Part shown: one piece after another, positions 1-13,831 of the stretch | Position numbering within the stretch: position 1 is the stretch's first letter | How the letters are laid out: each line of letters starts with the position of its first letter | NCBI RefSeq assembly: GCF_005886875.1 | Contig: NZ_PNBY01000020.1 | Location: 1 to 64,000 of the forward strand | Origin: Pseudoalteromonas aurantia | GTDB taxonomy: Bacteria; Pseudomonadota; Gammaproteobacteria; Enterobacterales; Alteromonadaceae | DNA: 64,000 bases | Direction: 5' to 3' | Translations under genes and position numbers: made by a program | The notes under the pieces: model-generated | The model's input: the letters and a program-made list of their open reading frames with translations, nothing else | What the model was told of the DNA's origin: nothing | Database searches by the model: none

Positions 1-53
1 TATCTGATCGGCATTAAGCCAAAGCTACCCTTTTTTGTCGTGCGAGTTAACGA

Positions 54-2300
<2,247 letters not shown>

Positions 2301-2543
2301 CTAAAAGCCATTCAACAATGCAAAGGGAACGCTATGTTGCCTAAGGGAATAGGGTATAGCAAGTTTGTTAGATATTTTTACTAAACGTAAATAATAATAT
2401 CTAACCTACCTAGTAGACGTAGCAATTGTATCAATCATTACATATTGGGGCTAATTCAAAAAATTAAAGTTAAAGAATGAAAAAATATAAGGGGAAATGA
2501 AGCGAGAAGCTAATGCGACTCGCTTTAGATAGCCATCACTGCT

Positions 2544-2762
2544 TTACACTAACAATTCACCGCTGGGTGCGATGTTTGTAGCATGTAGACCTTTAGGGCC
2601 TTCTTGCAGCTCGAATGTTACACCTTGACCAGCTTTAAGTGTTTTGTATCCATCCATTACAATCGTTGAGTAATGGGCAAAGATATCTTCCTCACTGCCG
2701 TCTTCTACGATGAAACCAAACCCTTTGGCGTTATTGAACCACTTGACTTTTCCGCAAGCCAT
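2544..2762 (-). CDS. cspD: CspD-like cold-shock-domain protein
   Basis: A 72-aa single cold-shock domain (OB fold) with the nucleic-acid-binding RNP1-type motif KGFGFI near residue 14 and the N-terminal GKVKWFNNAKG signature. E. coli CspD (74 aa) is a stationary-phase single-stranded DNA-binding replication inhibitor encoded divergently next to clpS-clpA. The same divergent arrangement is seen here, which supports CspD over a general CspA-type protein. A good AAGGA lies 9 nt before the ATG. The biochemical role is inferred from family and synteny. Confidence 0.88.
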   Translation of the reverse strand: MACGKVKWFNNAKGFGFIVEDGSEEDIFAHYSTIVMDGYKTLKAGQGVTFELQEGPKGLHATNIAPSGELLV

Positions 2763-2965
2763 ACTTCTACATCCTTCTATAAGTGACTAAATCTAGTTAA
2801 TTAGTTAATCTAAACTTTATAATTTGCTAGACTGCCTGTAGAGCAATCTAATAGGACTGTAGTTTATATGAGCAGTCAGTCAAGTTATTTACTCTTTTTT
2901 TTAACATTTTATTTATTTTTTAATTCAAGTTTGCTTGAGTTACCAAGACAAGACTATATTTAATT

Positions 2966-3283
2966 ATGAGTGGGACAAAAGATTCAGGTGTTATAGACAC
3001 GGTACGCGAAAGTGAGAAGCAGAAGCTTAGCCCTCCGCGTAAGTACAAGGTCATTGTGAATAATGACGATTACACTCCGATGGATTTTGTAATTGAAATT
3101 TTAATGACATTTTTTAATATGGATAGCGAAAGAGCAACTGATGTGATGCTTAAAATACATCACGAAGGGAAGGCTGTATGTGGAATATATCCTGCAGATA
3201 TAGCGCACACTAAAGCTGAGCAGGTCAATCGTTATGCCCGCGACAATGAGCACCCGTTGCTCTGCAGTTGTGAGCAAGAATAA
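2966..3283 (+). CDS. clpS: ATP-dependent Clp protease adaptor ClpS
   Basis: A 105-aa adaptor that binds N-degron substrates (N-terminal Leu, Phe, Tyr, Trp) and delivers them to ClpAP. The hallmark NNDDYTPMDFV segment of the hydrophobic N-degron pocket is present around residues 33-43, with the conserved HHEGKAVCGIYP further on. There is an unstructured N-terminal extension of about 25 residues, as expected. The ribosome binding site is weak. It lies 29 nt before clpA on the same strand and is probably co-transcribed with it. Confidence 0.96.
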   Translation: MSGTKDSGVIDTVRESEKQKLSPPRKYKVIVNNDDYTPMDFVIEILMTFFNMDSERATDVMLKIHHEGKAVCGIYPADIAHTKAEQVNRYARDNEHPLLCSCEQE

Positions 3284-3312
3284 CCTTTTTAATTCTCGTT
3301 TGGGGGTTGCCA

Positions 3313-5580
3313 ATGCTAAACAAAGATCTAGAAATTACCTTAAACGCCGCATTTCGTGAAGCGCGTACTCGTCGTCATGAGTTTATGACCGTTGAGCATT
3401 TGCTTTTGGCGTTAATAGATAACCCGTCAGCAGGAGAGGCGTTAGGCGCCTGCGGCGTAAATACAGACACTCTAAAGCGAGAGCTTTCTGAGTTTATTGA
3501 TGAGACTACGCCAGTCTTACCAGATTTAGAAGAAGACAGAGAAACCCAACCAACACTCGGCTTTCAGCGCGTTTTGCAACGCGCAGTGTTTCATGTTCAG
3601 TCTTCAGGACGAAGCGAAGTTACAGGTGTAAATGTGCTGGTTGCTATTTTTTCTGAGCAAGAAAGCCAAGCGGTATATTTACTGAAAAAGAGCGATGTTA
3701 GCCGCCTCGATATCGTTAACTTTATTTCTCATGGTATTGCAAAGTCTGATGACGACGAGTCAGAAAGTGAAGATCATGAAGAGATGAATGATGAGCCTAA
3801 TGATATTCAAAATGAAGAAAAGTCGAAACTCGAAAACTTTACTTCAAATTTAAATGTGATGGCACAAGCAGGTCAAATCGATCCATTAATTGGCCGTGAT
3901 GAAGAAGTTGAACGTACTGTTCAGGTGCTGTGTCGTAGAAAGAAAAACAATCCTCTGTTAGTGGGTGAGGCTGGCGTGGGTAAAACAGCTATCGCTGAAG
4001 GGTTGGCATATCGTATTGTGAACAACCAAGTGCCAGATGTTATCGAAGATGCGGTGGTTTATTCACTGGACATGGGCGCGCTGTTAGCGGGTACCAAATA
4101 TCGTGGCGATTTTGAAAAGCGCTTTAAAGCTTTATTGAAAGAACTACAGGCCAAACCTCATGCTATTTTATTTATTGATGAGATTCACACAATAATTGGG
4201 GCCGGTGCAGCGTCTGGCGGAGTCATGGATGCATCGAACCTCATTAAACCATTATTGTCTAGTGGTCAATTACGCTGCATGGGCTCGACGACTTACAATG
4301 AATTTAAGAACATTTTTGAAAAAGACAGAGCGTTAGTGCGTCGTTTCCAAAAAATTGATGTTGTTGAACCAAGCGTTGCAGACACAACGAAGATCCTTTA
4401 TGGCTTAAAAGAACGTTATGAAGAACATCATGGTATTCGTTATACACAAAAAGCGCTGCGAGCCGCCGCTGAGTTAAGTGCAAAGTATATAAATGAACGC
4501 CAGCTACCTGATAAAGCAATTGATGTTATCGACGAGGCGGGTGCTAATCAGCGATTATTACCGGTATCTCGCCGTAAGAAAACCATTGGCGTATCAGATA
4601 TTGAAATGATTGTGTCAAAAATTGCGCGGATCCCACAGCAAAGTGTTTCTTCAAGCGACAAGGACACCCTCAAAAATTTGGACCGCAATTTAAAAATGTT
4701 GGTCTTTGGACAAGATCAGTCAATTGGTGCATTAACTTCAGCGATTAGATTGTCTCGTTCTGGACTTGCTAATGAAGATAAGCCAATTGGATCTTTCTTA
4801 TTCGCAGGACCAACAGGTGTAGGTAAAACCGAGGTAACAAAACAGCTCGGTAAATGTATGGGCGTAGAGTTTATACGTTTTGATATGTCTGAGTACTCTG
4901 AGCGCCATGCGGTGAGCCGGTTAATTGGTGCGCCTCCTGGTTATGTAGGTTATGAACAAGGTGGCTTGTTAACTGATGCTGTTATAAAGCATCCTCATTC
5001 GGTCGTATTACTGGATGAAATAGAAAAAGCGCACTCAGATATCTACAACATATTACTTCAAGTTATGGATCATGGCACGTTAACTGATAATAATGGGCGT
5101 AAAGCTGATTTCAGAAACGTGGTATTAGTGATGACGACAAACGCGGGTGTTCAGGAGACAGTAAGACAATCTATTGGTTTCCAAGAGCAAGATCACTCAC
5201 ATGATGCATTGTCTGAAATAAATAAAGTCTTTACGCCTGAATTTAGAAATCGTTTAGACAATATTATTTGGTTTAACCACCTAGATAAAGAAGTTACATT
5301 GCAGGTTGTAGATAAGTTTATTGTTGAGTTACAAGCACAGCTTGATCGTAAGTCAGTTAACTTAGAGCTTACCTCTGCAGCGCGTTCGTGGTTGGCTGAA
5401 CTGGGATACGATAAAGCAATGGGTGCACGTCCTATGGCGCGTGTTATTCAAGAGCAGCTTAAGAAACCATTAGCCAATGAAATTTTATTTGGTGAGCTGG
5501 TAGACGGTGGCTCAGTGAAAGTGAGTATCAAAGACAATAAAATTGTATTTACTTATGAATCGTCTCTCGTCTCTGCATAA
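3313..5580 (+). CDS. clpA: ATP-dependent Clp protease ATP-binding subunit ClpA
   Basis: AAA+ unfoldase of the ClpAP protease, 755 aa against about 758 in E. coli. It has an N-terminal Clp-N double repeat (residues ~1-145), a charged acidic linker, D1 with Walker A GEAGVGKT near residue 218, and D2 with Walker A GPTGVGKT near residue 499. The C-terminal D2 small domain follows. The ATG at 3313 gives the family N-terminus [11 protein letters not shown] and has a G-run 6 nt upstream; an in-frame TTG two codons earlier is not used. It follows clpS directly and ends at a strong hairpin terminator. Confidence 0.97.
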   Translation: MLNKDLEITLNAAFREARTRRHEFMTVEHLLLALIDNPSAGEALGACGVNTDTLKRELSEFIDETTPVLPDLEEDRETQPTLGFQRVLQRAVFHVQSSGRSEVTGVNVLVAIFSEQESQAVYLLKKSDVSRLDIVNFISHGIAKSDDDESESEDHEEMNDEPNDIQNEEKSKLENFTSNLNVMAQAGQIDPLIGRDEEVERTVQVLCRRKKNNPLLVGEAGVGKTAIAEGLAYRIVNNQVPDVIEDAVVYSLDMGALLAGTKYRGDFEKRFKALLKELQAKPHAILFIDEIHTIIGAGAASGGVMDASNLIKPLLSSGQLRCMGSTTYNEFKNIFEKDRALVRRFQKIDVVEPSVADTTKILYGLKERYEEHHGIRYTQKALRAAAELSAKYINERQLPDKAIDVIDEAGANQRLLPVSRRKKTIGVSDIEMIVSKIARIPQQSVSSSDKDTLKNLDRNLKMLVFGQDQSIGALTSAIRLSRSGLANEDKPIGSFLFAGPTGVGKTEVTKQLGKCMGVEFIRFDMSEYSERHAVSRLIGAPPGYVGYEQGGLLTDAVIKHPHSVVLLDEIEKAHSDIYNILLQVMDHGTLTDNNGRKADFRNVVLVMTTNAGVQETVRQSIGFQEQDHSHDALSEINKVFTPEFRNRLDNIIWFNHLDKEVTLQVVDKFIVELQAQLDRKSVNLELTSAARSWLAELGYDKAMGARPMARVIQEQLKKPLANEILFGELVDGGSVKVSIKDNKIVFTYESSLVSA

Positions 5581-5600
5581 ATGTTAAAGCAGTAATCGTC

Positions 5601-5627
5601 AAAAAGCCTAGCAATGCTAGGCTTTTT
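5601..5627. terminator. Bidirectional intrinsic terminator after clpA
   Basis: A perfect 12-bp stem (AAAAAGCCTAGC / GCTAGGCTTTTT) with a 3-nt loop and a T run on either strand. It lies between the convergent clpA and infA genes, 20 nt after the clpA stop, and can end transcription from both sides. Confidence 0.9.
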
Positions 5628-5747
5628 GTCTTTGGGTCATATAACCCAGCTCTGTAGACTTATACAATAACCAATGGCTAGGTCTATGAAACACGTCTAA
5701 GAGCGACGTATTACAACCTGTTCCAAGAACAGTTCTACACGGTTCGA

Positions 5748-6053
<306 letters not shown>

Positions 6054-6144
6054 TTATTTTATTAGCCTATATATTCCAGAACAGGGATAAAAGTACTTTT
6101 TTGGTACGAATTTTAGCAAATTACGATGATTTACAGATGAACAG

Positions 6145-6870
6145 CTAGCTGCTTTTTTGACGTGTATCGCTATGCACCCAAATATCATTTACAAAACGTT
6201 GCGCCGGTTTATAGTTGGTTTTGTAGCGCATTTTTTTGCAGCTGTCGATTTGGTAGCCTAAATACAGGTGCTGTCGATGTGTTTCTCGTGCATAGTTTAT
6301 TTGTGCAAGGATCATGATGGTTCCGAGACTATAATGTTCATAATCAGGATCGAAAAAGGTGTAAATCGCCGATAGGGAATTGGGCATTGTATCGGTCACT
6401 GCAACTGCGATTAATGTCTCTAAATGCCACAGTTCAATAAAAGTAATTGGTAACCACTGACAGAACAGAAAGCTTTCGTACTGGAGGTGGTTAGGGGGGT
6501 ACATACTGCCATCTTGATGACGTAAGGAAATATACTTCTCGTATAAAGTGTAATAATTAGGTTGTTCTTGTTGGTTTATCTCGATGCGAAATTCATCTGA
6601 CAGTTTATTCCACTTTCGTTTTTGCGACTTTGACGCATTAAACTGTTGTACTGGGAGTCGTAATGATTCACATGCATTGCATTTGGGACAATGTGGTCGA
6701 TAGATTTGATCACCACTTCGTCTAAAGCCAAGCTCTAATAACCCTTCAAAATGCTCTGGTGAGTAACAGTTTTGGTCTAAAATAACGAGTAATTGTTCTT
6801 GTTGCTCAGGCAGGTAACTGCAACTGAATTGCTGACTTAAACCAATTTTTGATGGAAAGTGTTCAGTCAT
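6145..6870 (-). CDS. bpt: Aspartate/glutamate leucyltransferase (Bpt)
   Basis: Transfers Leu from Leu-tRNA to proteins with N-terminal Asp or Glu, making N-degrons that ClpS recognises. The 241-aa product has the cysteine-rich N-terminal block expected of the ATE1-like family (RPHCPKCNACESLRLPV, around residues 58-74) and the C-terminal DPDYEHYSLGTIMI and YLGYQIDSCKKMRYK motifs of the GNAT-like domain. The ATG overlaps the end of aat by 8 nt, so the two are translationally coupled. Confidence 0.94.
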   Translation of the reverse strand: MTEHFPSKIGLSQQFSCSYLPEQQEQLLVILDQNCYSPEHFEGLLELGFRRSGDQIYRPHCPKCNACESLRLPVQQFNASKSQKRKWNKLSDEFRIEINQQEQPNYYTLYEKYISLRHQDGSMYPPNHLQYESFLFCQWLPITFIELWHLETLIAVAVTDTMPNSLSAIYTFFDPDYEHYSLGTIMILAQINYARETHRQHLYLGYQIDSCKKMRYKTNYKPAQRFVNDIWVHSDTRQKSS

Positions 6871-7579
6871 AAATATTTTCCAAGGTTTGAGCTAGCCACA
6901 TATTGGCAGGTATATTGAAGTTGTTCGCTATACTAAGTCTAGTCAAAAATTCTTCTCGTGGAATAACTTTTGCACCGAGGGAGGTCAAATATGGGTTTTC
7001 TAGCTGGCAATCGATAAAATGTGCCTGGTGTTTTTTGAGCCAGTTGACGAGCGCCCACATGGCTAATTTAGAGGCATTCGGTTGTTTAAAAAACATAGAC
7101 TCACCGCAAAATATACCAGATTGCATGATACCGTATAACCCGCCAATGAGTTGTTTTTCATGCCAGACCTCGATGCTGTGCGCAAAGCCTGCTTTATGCG
7201 CGGTATAATATGCGTCGAGCATTTGTGTATTTATCCATGTTCCTTCATTGTTTATGCGTTGAGTTCTACAGGCATTAATGACTTGTGTAAAGGCAGTATT
7301 AATTGTCACGGTAGGCTGCATTCGGCGCATTGCTTTTTTGAGAGATTTACTGACATGAAATTCGTCTAATTCCACGATACCACGTTCACTGGGCGCCCAC
7401 CACATGATTGGCTCTCGCTCATTGAACCAAGGAAATATGCCGCAATGATATGCCTTACTAAGTCGAGCTAAAGACAGGCACCCCCCAACAGCTAACAGGC
7501 CATCAGGATTTGTAAGGGCAAGGTCGCAAGACGGAAATTGTGTGTTGTTGTCTGATAAATGGGTAATTTGTTGCGTCAT
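6863..7579 (-). CDS. aat: Leucyl/phenylalanyl-tRNA-protein transferase (Aat)
   Basis: Adds Leu or Phe to N-terminal Arg or Lys, the first step of the bacterial N-end rule. The 238-aa product carries the family block LLAVGGCLSLARL, the following GIFPWFNE segment and the central WWAPSERG. The frame is open 19 codons further upstream, but that extension is hydrophobic and unlike the family; the ATG at 7577-7579 is preferred although its ribosome binding site is poor. It overlaps bpt by 8 nt. Confidence 0.94.
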   Translation of the reverse strand: MTQQITHLSDNNTQFPSCDLALTNPDGLLAVGGCLSLARLSKAYHCGIFPWFNEREPIMWWAPSERGIVELDEFHVSKSLKKAMRRMQPTVTINTAFTQVINACRTQRINNEGTWINTQMLDAYYTAHKAGFAHSIEVWHEKQLIGGLYGIMQSGIFCGESMFFKQPNASKLAMWALVNWLKKHQAHFIDCQLENPYLTSLGAKVIPREEFLTRLSIANNFNIPANMWLAQTLENIYD

Positions 7580-7634
7580 AAAGAAAATATTAAAACTCGA
7601 TTGGGAGTAAAATAACGCAATTGTGTAAAAAATC

Positions 7635-7657
7635 AAATGGGGGAATACCCCCCATTT
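7635..7657 (-). terminator. Intrinsic terminator of trxB
   Basis: A 9-bp stem of AAATGGGGG against CCCCCATTT with a short loop, followed on the minus strand by a T-rich tract (TTTGATTTTTT). It lies 10 nt after the trxB stop and before aat. Confidence 0.8.
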
Positions 7658-7667
7658 TAAAAGTAGA

Positions 7668-8627
<960 letters not shown>

Positions 8628-8873
8628 CTAAAATGTTATATACTGAGATTGAATGTGGTTGATTCTATGAAATTCAACCAAGATGTAAAATAAATTCAAC
8701 ATTTCATTTTTCGACAAATCACTAAGTTGTCAAAAATACTGTACTTGAACGTTTTTTACGCCATCAACACGAAAATGAACGCTTATTCATGACCAAGTAC
8801 TTTTTTTTTGATATGTTTTAAAGAATTGTATTTCGTTAGTGATGTAAAACTAACTCTAAATAAATAGGTATTT

Positions 8874-10199
8874 ATGGTTTTTTGGCAGGAAACTCCAGGG
8901 TTTGAACTTGAGGCTGAAAACATTCAGGTTTTAACCGATGCAAAGCAATATCATGCAGAGTTATTGAGGCTTATCAAAAGTGCGCAAACGCGTATTTATA
9001 TTACTGCATTATATTTGCAAGACGATGACGCAGGTCGAGAAGTCTTAAGTGCTTTACATGAAGCGTCATGTGCGAATCCAAACCTTGAAGTGAATGTATT
9101 GGTTGACTTTCACCGAGCTCAAAGAGGGCTTATTGGTGAGAAACAATCAGATGGTAATGCCAGTCTGTATTGCCAAGCCTTGAGTGACTATAAAAGTAAT
9201 GTACGTATTTATGGTGTGCCTGTAAAAGCGAAAGAACTTTTTGGTGTGCTACACCTCAAAGGTTTCGTCGTCGACAATATGCTGCTGTATAGCGGGGCAA
9301 GTTTGAATGATGTTTACCTACAAAAAGGCGAGAAGTACCGCTTAGACCGTTATTTTGTTATAAACCAGCATCAACTGGCTGATAGCTTTTGTGATTTCAC
9401 GAACAAATACTTAATCAGTAGTGAGGGCGTTCCAAGAATTGACTTGCGCCCATTACCGAAGTTTAATGATATCAAGTTAGCGCAAAAAAAGTTAATGCGG
9501 GAACTAAAAAAAGCCAAATATGACTTATCATCAGCAGGTAAAAGAGAGGGCCTTAATGTTCGCGCTTTTCTTGGCTTTGGGCGTCGTACGAACAAACTTA
9601 ACCGTTTGATCAAGAGTTTATTTGATACAACCGATGAGACGCTCATACTGTACACACCTTACTTTAATTTTCCAGCACCGTTACTGCGTTCATTACGCCG
9701 ATTGCTAAAACAAGGCAAAGAGGTCACCATTATTGTTGGTGATAAGACTGCAAATGATTTTTATATTTGTCCAGAACAGCCGTTTAGTCGGATAGGTGCG
9801 TTGCCTTATTTATACGAAACTATTTTACAGAAGTTTCTCAAAAGTCAGAAGCGCCATATCTCTTCTGGCCGCTTAAAAGTATACCTGTGGAAAGATGGTG
9901 CCAATTCATTTCATTTAAAAGGGATCAGTAAAGATAACCATACTCACTTATTGAGTGGCCACAATCTAAACCCCAGAGCGTGGGGGCTTGATATTGAAAA
10001 TGGTATTTTAATAGAAGATCCGCAGCAAGATATACTACCGAGACTTGAGGCAGAAAAGCAGACAATATTGGCCAACTGTCGCTTATTAAGCGGACCTGAT
10101 GACATTGAATCATTGGGTGATTACCCATTACCAGTTAAAAAGCTCTTAGGGCAAGCTAAGCGTGTCAAAGTAGACTTTATTATTAAGAAGTTTATTTAG
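8874..10199 (+). CDS. pssA: CDP-diacylglycerol-serine O-phosphatidyltransferase (PLD-type PssA)
   Basis: Makes phosphatidylserine from CDP-diacylglycerol and serine, the committed step to phosphatidylethanolamine, at the inner membrane face. The 441-aa product belongs to the phospholipase D superfamily form found in gammaproteobacteria (E. coli PssA is 451 aa), not the integral membrane form. Two HKD-type motifs are visible: H127-x-K129 with D134, and H347-x-K349 in HLKGISKDN followed by SGHNLNPRAW. It ends 31 nt before a strong bidirectional terminator shared with asnB. Confidence 0.94.
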   Translation: MVFWQETPGFELEAENIQVLTDAKQYHAELLRLIKSAQTRIYITALYLQDDDAGREVLSALHEASCANPNLEVNVLVDFHRAQRGLIGEKQSDGNASLYCQALSDYKSNVRIYGVPVKAKELFGVLHLKGFVVDNMLLYSGASLNDVYLQKGEKYRLDRYFVINQHQLADSFCDFTNKYLISSEGVPRIDLRPLPKFNDIKLAQKKLMRELKKAKYDLSSAGKREGLNVRAFLGFGRRTNKLNRLIKSLFDTTDETLILYTPYFNFPAPLLRSLRRLLKQGKEVTIIVGDKTANDFYICPEQPFSRIGALPYLYETILQKFLKSQKRHISSGRLKVYLWKDGANSFHLKGISKDNHTHLLSGHNLNPRAWGLDIENGILIEDPQQDILPRLEAEKQTILANCRLLSGPDDIESLGDYPLPVKKLLGQAKRVKVDFIIKKFI

Positions 10200-10230
10200 C
10201 TGCTAGTGAACGGCTTCAACAAGGTTGAGT

Positions 10231-10270
10231 ACACAATAAAAAAGGGCTAATAAGCCCTTTTTTATTGTGT
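10231..10270. terminator. Bidirectional terminator between pssA and asnB
   Basis: A nearly perfect inverted repeat of about 18 bp per arm (ACACAATAAAAAAGGGCT and its complement) around a 3-4 nt loop. The GC core is flanked by A and T runs on both strands, between two convergent genes. Confidence 0.9.
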
Positions 10271-10282
10271 GTTTATATAACG

Positions 10283-11947
10283 TTATTCATAGGCTTCATT
10301 ATGAACATTAGCGGCTCTGCCTGATGGATCTGCGTTGTTTTGAAAAGACGCATCCCATGCGAGCGCTTCAGGGGTTGAACATGCGACTGATTTACCGTGT
10401 GGTACACAGTTAGCGGCTGCGTCACCTGGGAAGTGGCTTTCAAAGATTTCTCTATAAAAATATGCCTCTTTGCTATCAGGTGTATTGATTGGGAAACGAT
10501 ATTGCGCGTTAGCCAAATCTTGATCTGATATTTGACCGTCAACGTGTTCCTTTAGCGAGTCAATCCAACTATAACCAACACCATCAGAGAACTGCTCTTT
10601 TTGTCGCCATAAAACGCTGTCTGGTAAGTAACCCTCAAATGCTTCCCGGACTATGTGCTTCTCAATACGGCCGTCTTTACACATTTTGTAGTCTGGGTTG
10701 GTCCGCATCGCGACGTCTACAAACTCTTTGTCTAAGAAAGGCACTCTCGCTTCAACACCCCATGCAGCCATAGATTTGTTTGCTCTTAAACAATCAAACA
10801 TGTGTAATTTTGATACTTTACGGTTCAGTTCTTCATGAAACTCTTGGGCATTAGGCGCTTTGTGGAAATACAGGTAACCGCCAAACAACTCGTCAGCACC
10901 TTCGCCTGAAAGCACCATTTTAATGCCCATTGCTTTAATTTGTCTTGACATTAGGTACATTGGGGTTGAGGCTCGAATCGTTGTAACATCATATGTTTCT
11001 AGGTGGTAGACGACTTCTTTTAGTGCATCGATACCTTGTTGAACCGTAAATATAATAGGGTGGTGAACTGTGCCTATCTCGTCTGCAACGACTTGTGCTG
11101 CCGCTAAATCCGGAGAGCCTTCTAGTCCAATAGAAAATGAATGTAATTTAGGCCACCAAGCGTCAGAAGCGTCATTATCTTCTACCCGTTTGGCTGCAAA
11201 CTTTTGGGTGATCGCAGAAATAACAGATGAGTCTAATCCACCAGATAATAAAACACCGTAGGGTACATCACACATCAATTGACGTTTGACCGCGGCTTCT
11301 AACGCGTCTTTCACATCCTCTGCTTTTGCGGTGTTATTTTTGACTGCCTCGAAAGATTGCCAATCGCGTCGATAATACGGACGCAAAGTCCCTTCTTTTG
11401 AATAAAGGTAGTGCCCAGGAGGAAACTCCTCTATGGATGAGCAAATCGGTGTGAGTGCTTTCATTTCACTGGCTACGTACAGATTACCATGTTGGTCGCG
11501 GCCCGTATAAAGTGGAATGATCCCAATGTGATCGCGGCCGATTAAATAGCTATCTTGCTCTTCATCATAAAGGCAGAATGCAAAAATACCATTTAAATCA
11601 TCAAGAAATTCAGGCCCTTTTTGCTTGTACAGTGCGAGAATAATTTCACAGTCAGACTCAGTTTGAAAATCAAAATCGGCGGTAAGATTTTGTGCCAATT
11701 CTTTATGATTATATATTTCGCCATTAACGGCTAATATGTTGGTTTTTTCTGGGTTATATAAAGGTTGCGCACCACTTGATACGCCAACAATTGCCAGTCT
11801 TTCATGTACTAAAATCGCTTTTTCTGATGCGTAAACACCAGACCAATCAGGCCCTCTATGGCGTAATCGCTTTGACATTTCGATGGCTTGGCTACGTAAT
11901 TGGATAGGATCCGATTTTAGCTCTAACACCCCAAAAATTGAACACAT
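10283..11947 (-). CDS. asnB: Asparagine synthase (glutamine-hydrolysing) AsnB
   Basis: ATP-dependent synthesis of asparagine from aspartate with glutamine as nitrogen donor. The start at 11945-11947 gives MCSIFGVLELK, so Cys2 becomes the N-terminal nucleophile of the class II glutaminase domain (residues ~2-190). An ATG 4 codons upstream would bury that Cys and is rejected. A GAGGT box supports the choice. The synthetase domain carries the PP-loop SGGLDSSV. Length of 554 aa equals E. coli AsnB. Confidence 0.97.
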   Translation of the reverse strand: MCSIFGVLELKSDPIQLRSQAIEMSKRLRHRGPDWSGVYASEKAILVHERLAIVGVSSGAQPLYNPEKTNILAVNGEIYNHKELAQNLTADFDFQTESDCEIILALYKQKGPEFLDDLNGIFAFCLYDEEQDSYLIGRDHIGIIPLYTGRDQHGNLYVASEMKALTPICSSIEEFPPGHYLYSKEGTLRPYYRRDWQSFEAVKNNTAKAEDVKDALEAAVKRQLMCDVPYGVLLSGGLDSSVISAITQKFAAKRVEDNDASDAWWPKLHSFSIGLEGSPDLAAAQVVADEIGTVHHPIIFTVQQGIDALKEVVYHLETYDVTTIRASTPMYLMSRQIKAMGIKMVLSGEGADELFGGYLYFHKAPNAQEFHEELNRKVSKLHMFDCLRANKSMAAWGVEARVPFLDKEFVDVAMRTNPDYKMCKDGRIEKHIVREAFEGYLPDSVLWRQKEQFSDGVGYSWIDSLKEHVDGQISDQDLANAQYRFPINTPDSKEAYFYREIFESHFPGDAAANCVPHGKSVACSTPEALAWDASFQNNADPSGRAANVHNEAYE

Positions 11948-12112
11948 AAAATACCTCATTCCTGTGTTGGGTAAGCACTCAGGCTTCCCTTTAATTATAA
12001 ATTAGTTGATGAAAAGGCACCGTTGCGCCTTCCAGTTACTATAGATGTATCAGAAATGTAAGATTAAGTCACATGGTTAAAGGGTATTTTTTTATGCGAA
12101 GACAAGGCTAAG

Positions 12113-12143
12113 TTGGTGCAATAAATATACTATATTGCACCAA
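12113..12143 (-). terminator. Hairpin downstream of pcp
   Basis: A perfect 11-bp inverted repeat (TTGGTGCAATA / TATTGCACCAA) with a 9-nt spacer, 13 nt after the pcp stop. There is no T run, so it may be a weak terminator or an mRNA 3'-end stabiliser for the oxoproline operon. Confidence 0.5.
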
Positions 12144-12156
12144 TATGGGGCTGATG

Positions 12157-12819
12157 TTAGTGGGTTGTGCCCGCTGCGACTTTTAAGTCAGATTTATTAC
12201 TGATGGCGGCAGTAATAATCACTTTAAGTGCCGATTCGACTGTTTGCTGACTCATGCTCGGTGCACCATTGTGATGCACAGCTTGGCTAGGCAAATAAGG
12301 AATATGAACAAACCCTCCTTTAACATTTTGATGATGCGATGCTATTTCATGCATGAGTCCATACATAATGTGATTGCATACATAGGTGCCCGCTGTATTT
12401 GAAATGGAGGCGGGTATATCAGACTGATGTAACGCCAGTAATATACGCTTGATTGGAAGGTTCGTAAAATAAGCGGCAGGCCCAGCTGGCACCACTGGAG
12501 TATCAATAGGCTGATTATTTGCATTGTCCGCGATACGCGCATCGTTCACATTAATCGCAACACGCTCAATGGAAATACCGGCACGACCACCGGCTTGGCC
12601 AATACAAAGTACCACATGTGGTGAATATTTATTGATAGCCTCTTGAAGTGCATGAATAGAGGTATCAAATTCACAAGGTAGCTCTTTGGTTTGTATGGTA
12701 AAGCCATCAATATTGAGTCCTTCTAAGGCTTGTACAGCTTGCCAAGAGGGATTGATACTTTCCCCACCAAATGGGGCAAACCCTGTAATTAAAACGCAGG
12801 GTCTTGGTGTGTTAGTCAT
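12157..12819 (-). CDS. pcp: Pyroglutamyl-peptidase I (pyrrolidone-carboxylate peptidase)
   Basis: A cytosolic cysteine peptidase of family C15 that removes N-terminal pyroglutamate from peptides. The 220-aa product has the N-terminal ITGFAPFGG, the catalytic Glu region IERVAINVNDARI, the catalytic Cys in SNTAGTYVCNHIMYG and the catalytic His in GGFVHIPYLP. It overlaps the preceding DUF979 gene by 8 nt and is last in a five-gene operon for pyroglutamate release, uptake and opening. Confidence 0.95.
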   Translation of the reverse strand: MTNTPRPCVLITGFAPFGGESINPSWQAVQALEGLNIDGFTIQTKELPCEFDTSIHALQEAINKYSPHVVLCIGQAGGRAGISIERVAINVNDARIADNANNQPIDTPVVPAGPAAYFTNLPIKRILLALHQSDIPASISNTAGTYVCNHIMYGLMHEIASHHQNVKGGFVHIPYLPSQAVHHNGAPSMSQQTVESALKVIITAAISNKSDLKVAAGTTH

Positions 12820-13831
12820 TAAAAATCACTCCGTACATAAGAAGAATATTAATTGCAAGTAATGAAAGTGCTGTTGGGATCTGGACTTTGATCACTTGAT
12901 ACTTGTCTTTTAAATCTAATAAAGCCGCTGGCACAATATTAAAATTTGCTGCCATGGGGGTCATTAACGTGCCGCAATAACCCGAATACATGCCGATTGC
13001 AACTAGTGGTGCGGCAGATGCGCCATGGCCCTGAATTAGAAATGGCACAGCTATACCTGCTGTCATCACCGGGAATGCGGCAAAGGCATTGCCCATTATC
13101 ATCGTAAACAGCGCCATGCCAACACAGTACAGGACCACCAACATAAACCGGTTGTCAGGTGAAATAAACAATGTGACAAGGTCTTGAATAGCAGTGCCAG
13201 TTTGGGCCACGATGAATACACCACCTAGCATGGCGAGCATTTGCGGTAAAATGGCGGCCCAGCCGACTGAATCGACTAATCGACGTGATTCAGTCAGTGC
13301 TTGTATTGGGCTGCCAGATGTGAGCTTCCACCCAATTAAGAGTGCAACGGCACAAGCAAGGGTTAATGATGCAAGAGTTAAATGGTTTTGATCAAATAAA
13401 TACCAGTCATTGATATTAATTTGGCCAAGTAATAAAGTACACACAACGGTCACGATGGGGATCATTACGGCAGGCATAAACAGTTTGTTACCTATTTTTT
13501 CTGCACTGTGTGTTTTTACCTCATCTGATGGCGTGTCATAGGTACCCATCGACACTAAACCAAACCCAGCAAGTAAAGCGATTGCCATCACACTTAAACC
13601 AACCCACTGATATGTAATAGCTTGTCCAAACAATGACACAGATAAATCACCGAATAAAAAGACGTTACCGAATAACAACCAAAATAGTGCAGTGCTATAT
13701 CTTTTTGGGTGGCTTTTGTCTTGTAGCGTACGAACGACCAAAAATATGACCACAAAACCGATTAACAAGTAAATATTTTCAATCGAGATAATGGCCGTAG
13801 TATCAGCCGTATTAATTGATGGAGCACTCAT
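12812..13831 (-). CDS. DUF979 family membrane protein, probable 5-oxoproline transporter subunit
   Basis: A 339-aa polytopic protein with about ten hydrophobic segments, recognised as DUF979 by sequence and by pairing with a DUF969 partner. The DUF969/DUF979 pair is often encoded beside pcp in bacteria. Here it is overlapped by its partner (4 nt) and by pcp (8 nt), so tight co-translation is likely. A role in moving pyroglutamate or pyroglutamyl compounds across the inner membrane is inferred only from this context. The conserved GYCGTLMTPMAANFN segment lies near the C-terminus. Confidence 0.8.
   Translation of the reverse strand: MSAPSINTADTTAIISIENIYLLIGFVVIFLVVRTLQDKSHPKRYSTALFWLLFGNVFLFGDLSVSLFGQAITYQWVGLSVMAIALLAGFGLVSMGTYDTPSDEVKTHSAEKIGNKLFMPAVMIPIVTVVCTLLLGQININDWYLFDQNHLTLASLTLACAVALLIGWKLTSGSPIQALTESRRLVDSVGWAAILPQMLAMLGGVFIVAQTGTAIQDLVTLFISPDNRFMLVVLYCVGMALFTMIMGNAFAAFPVMTAGIAVPFLIQGHGASAAPLVAIGMYSGYCGTLMTPMAANFNIVPAALLDLKDKYQVIKVQIPTALSLLAINILLMYGVIFND

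Noticed and set aside
3307..3312. TTG start for ClpA
   Set aside because: The ATG two codons later matches the family N-terminus and has a better spaced G-rich ribosome binding site.
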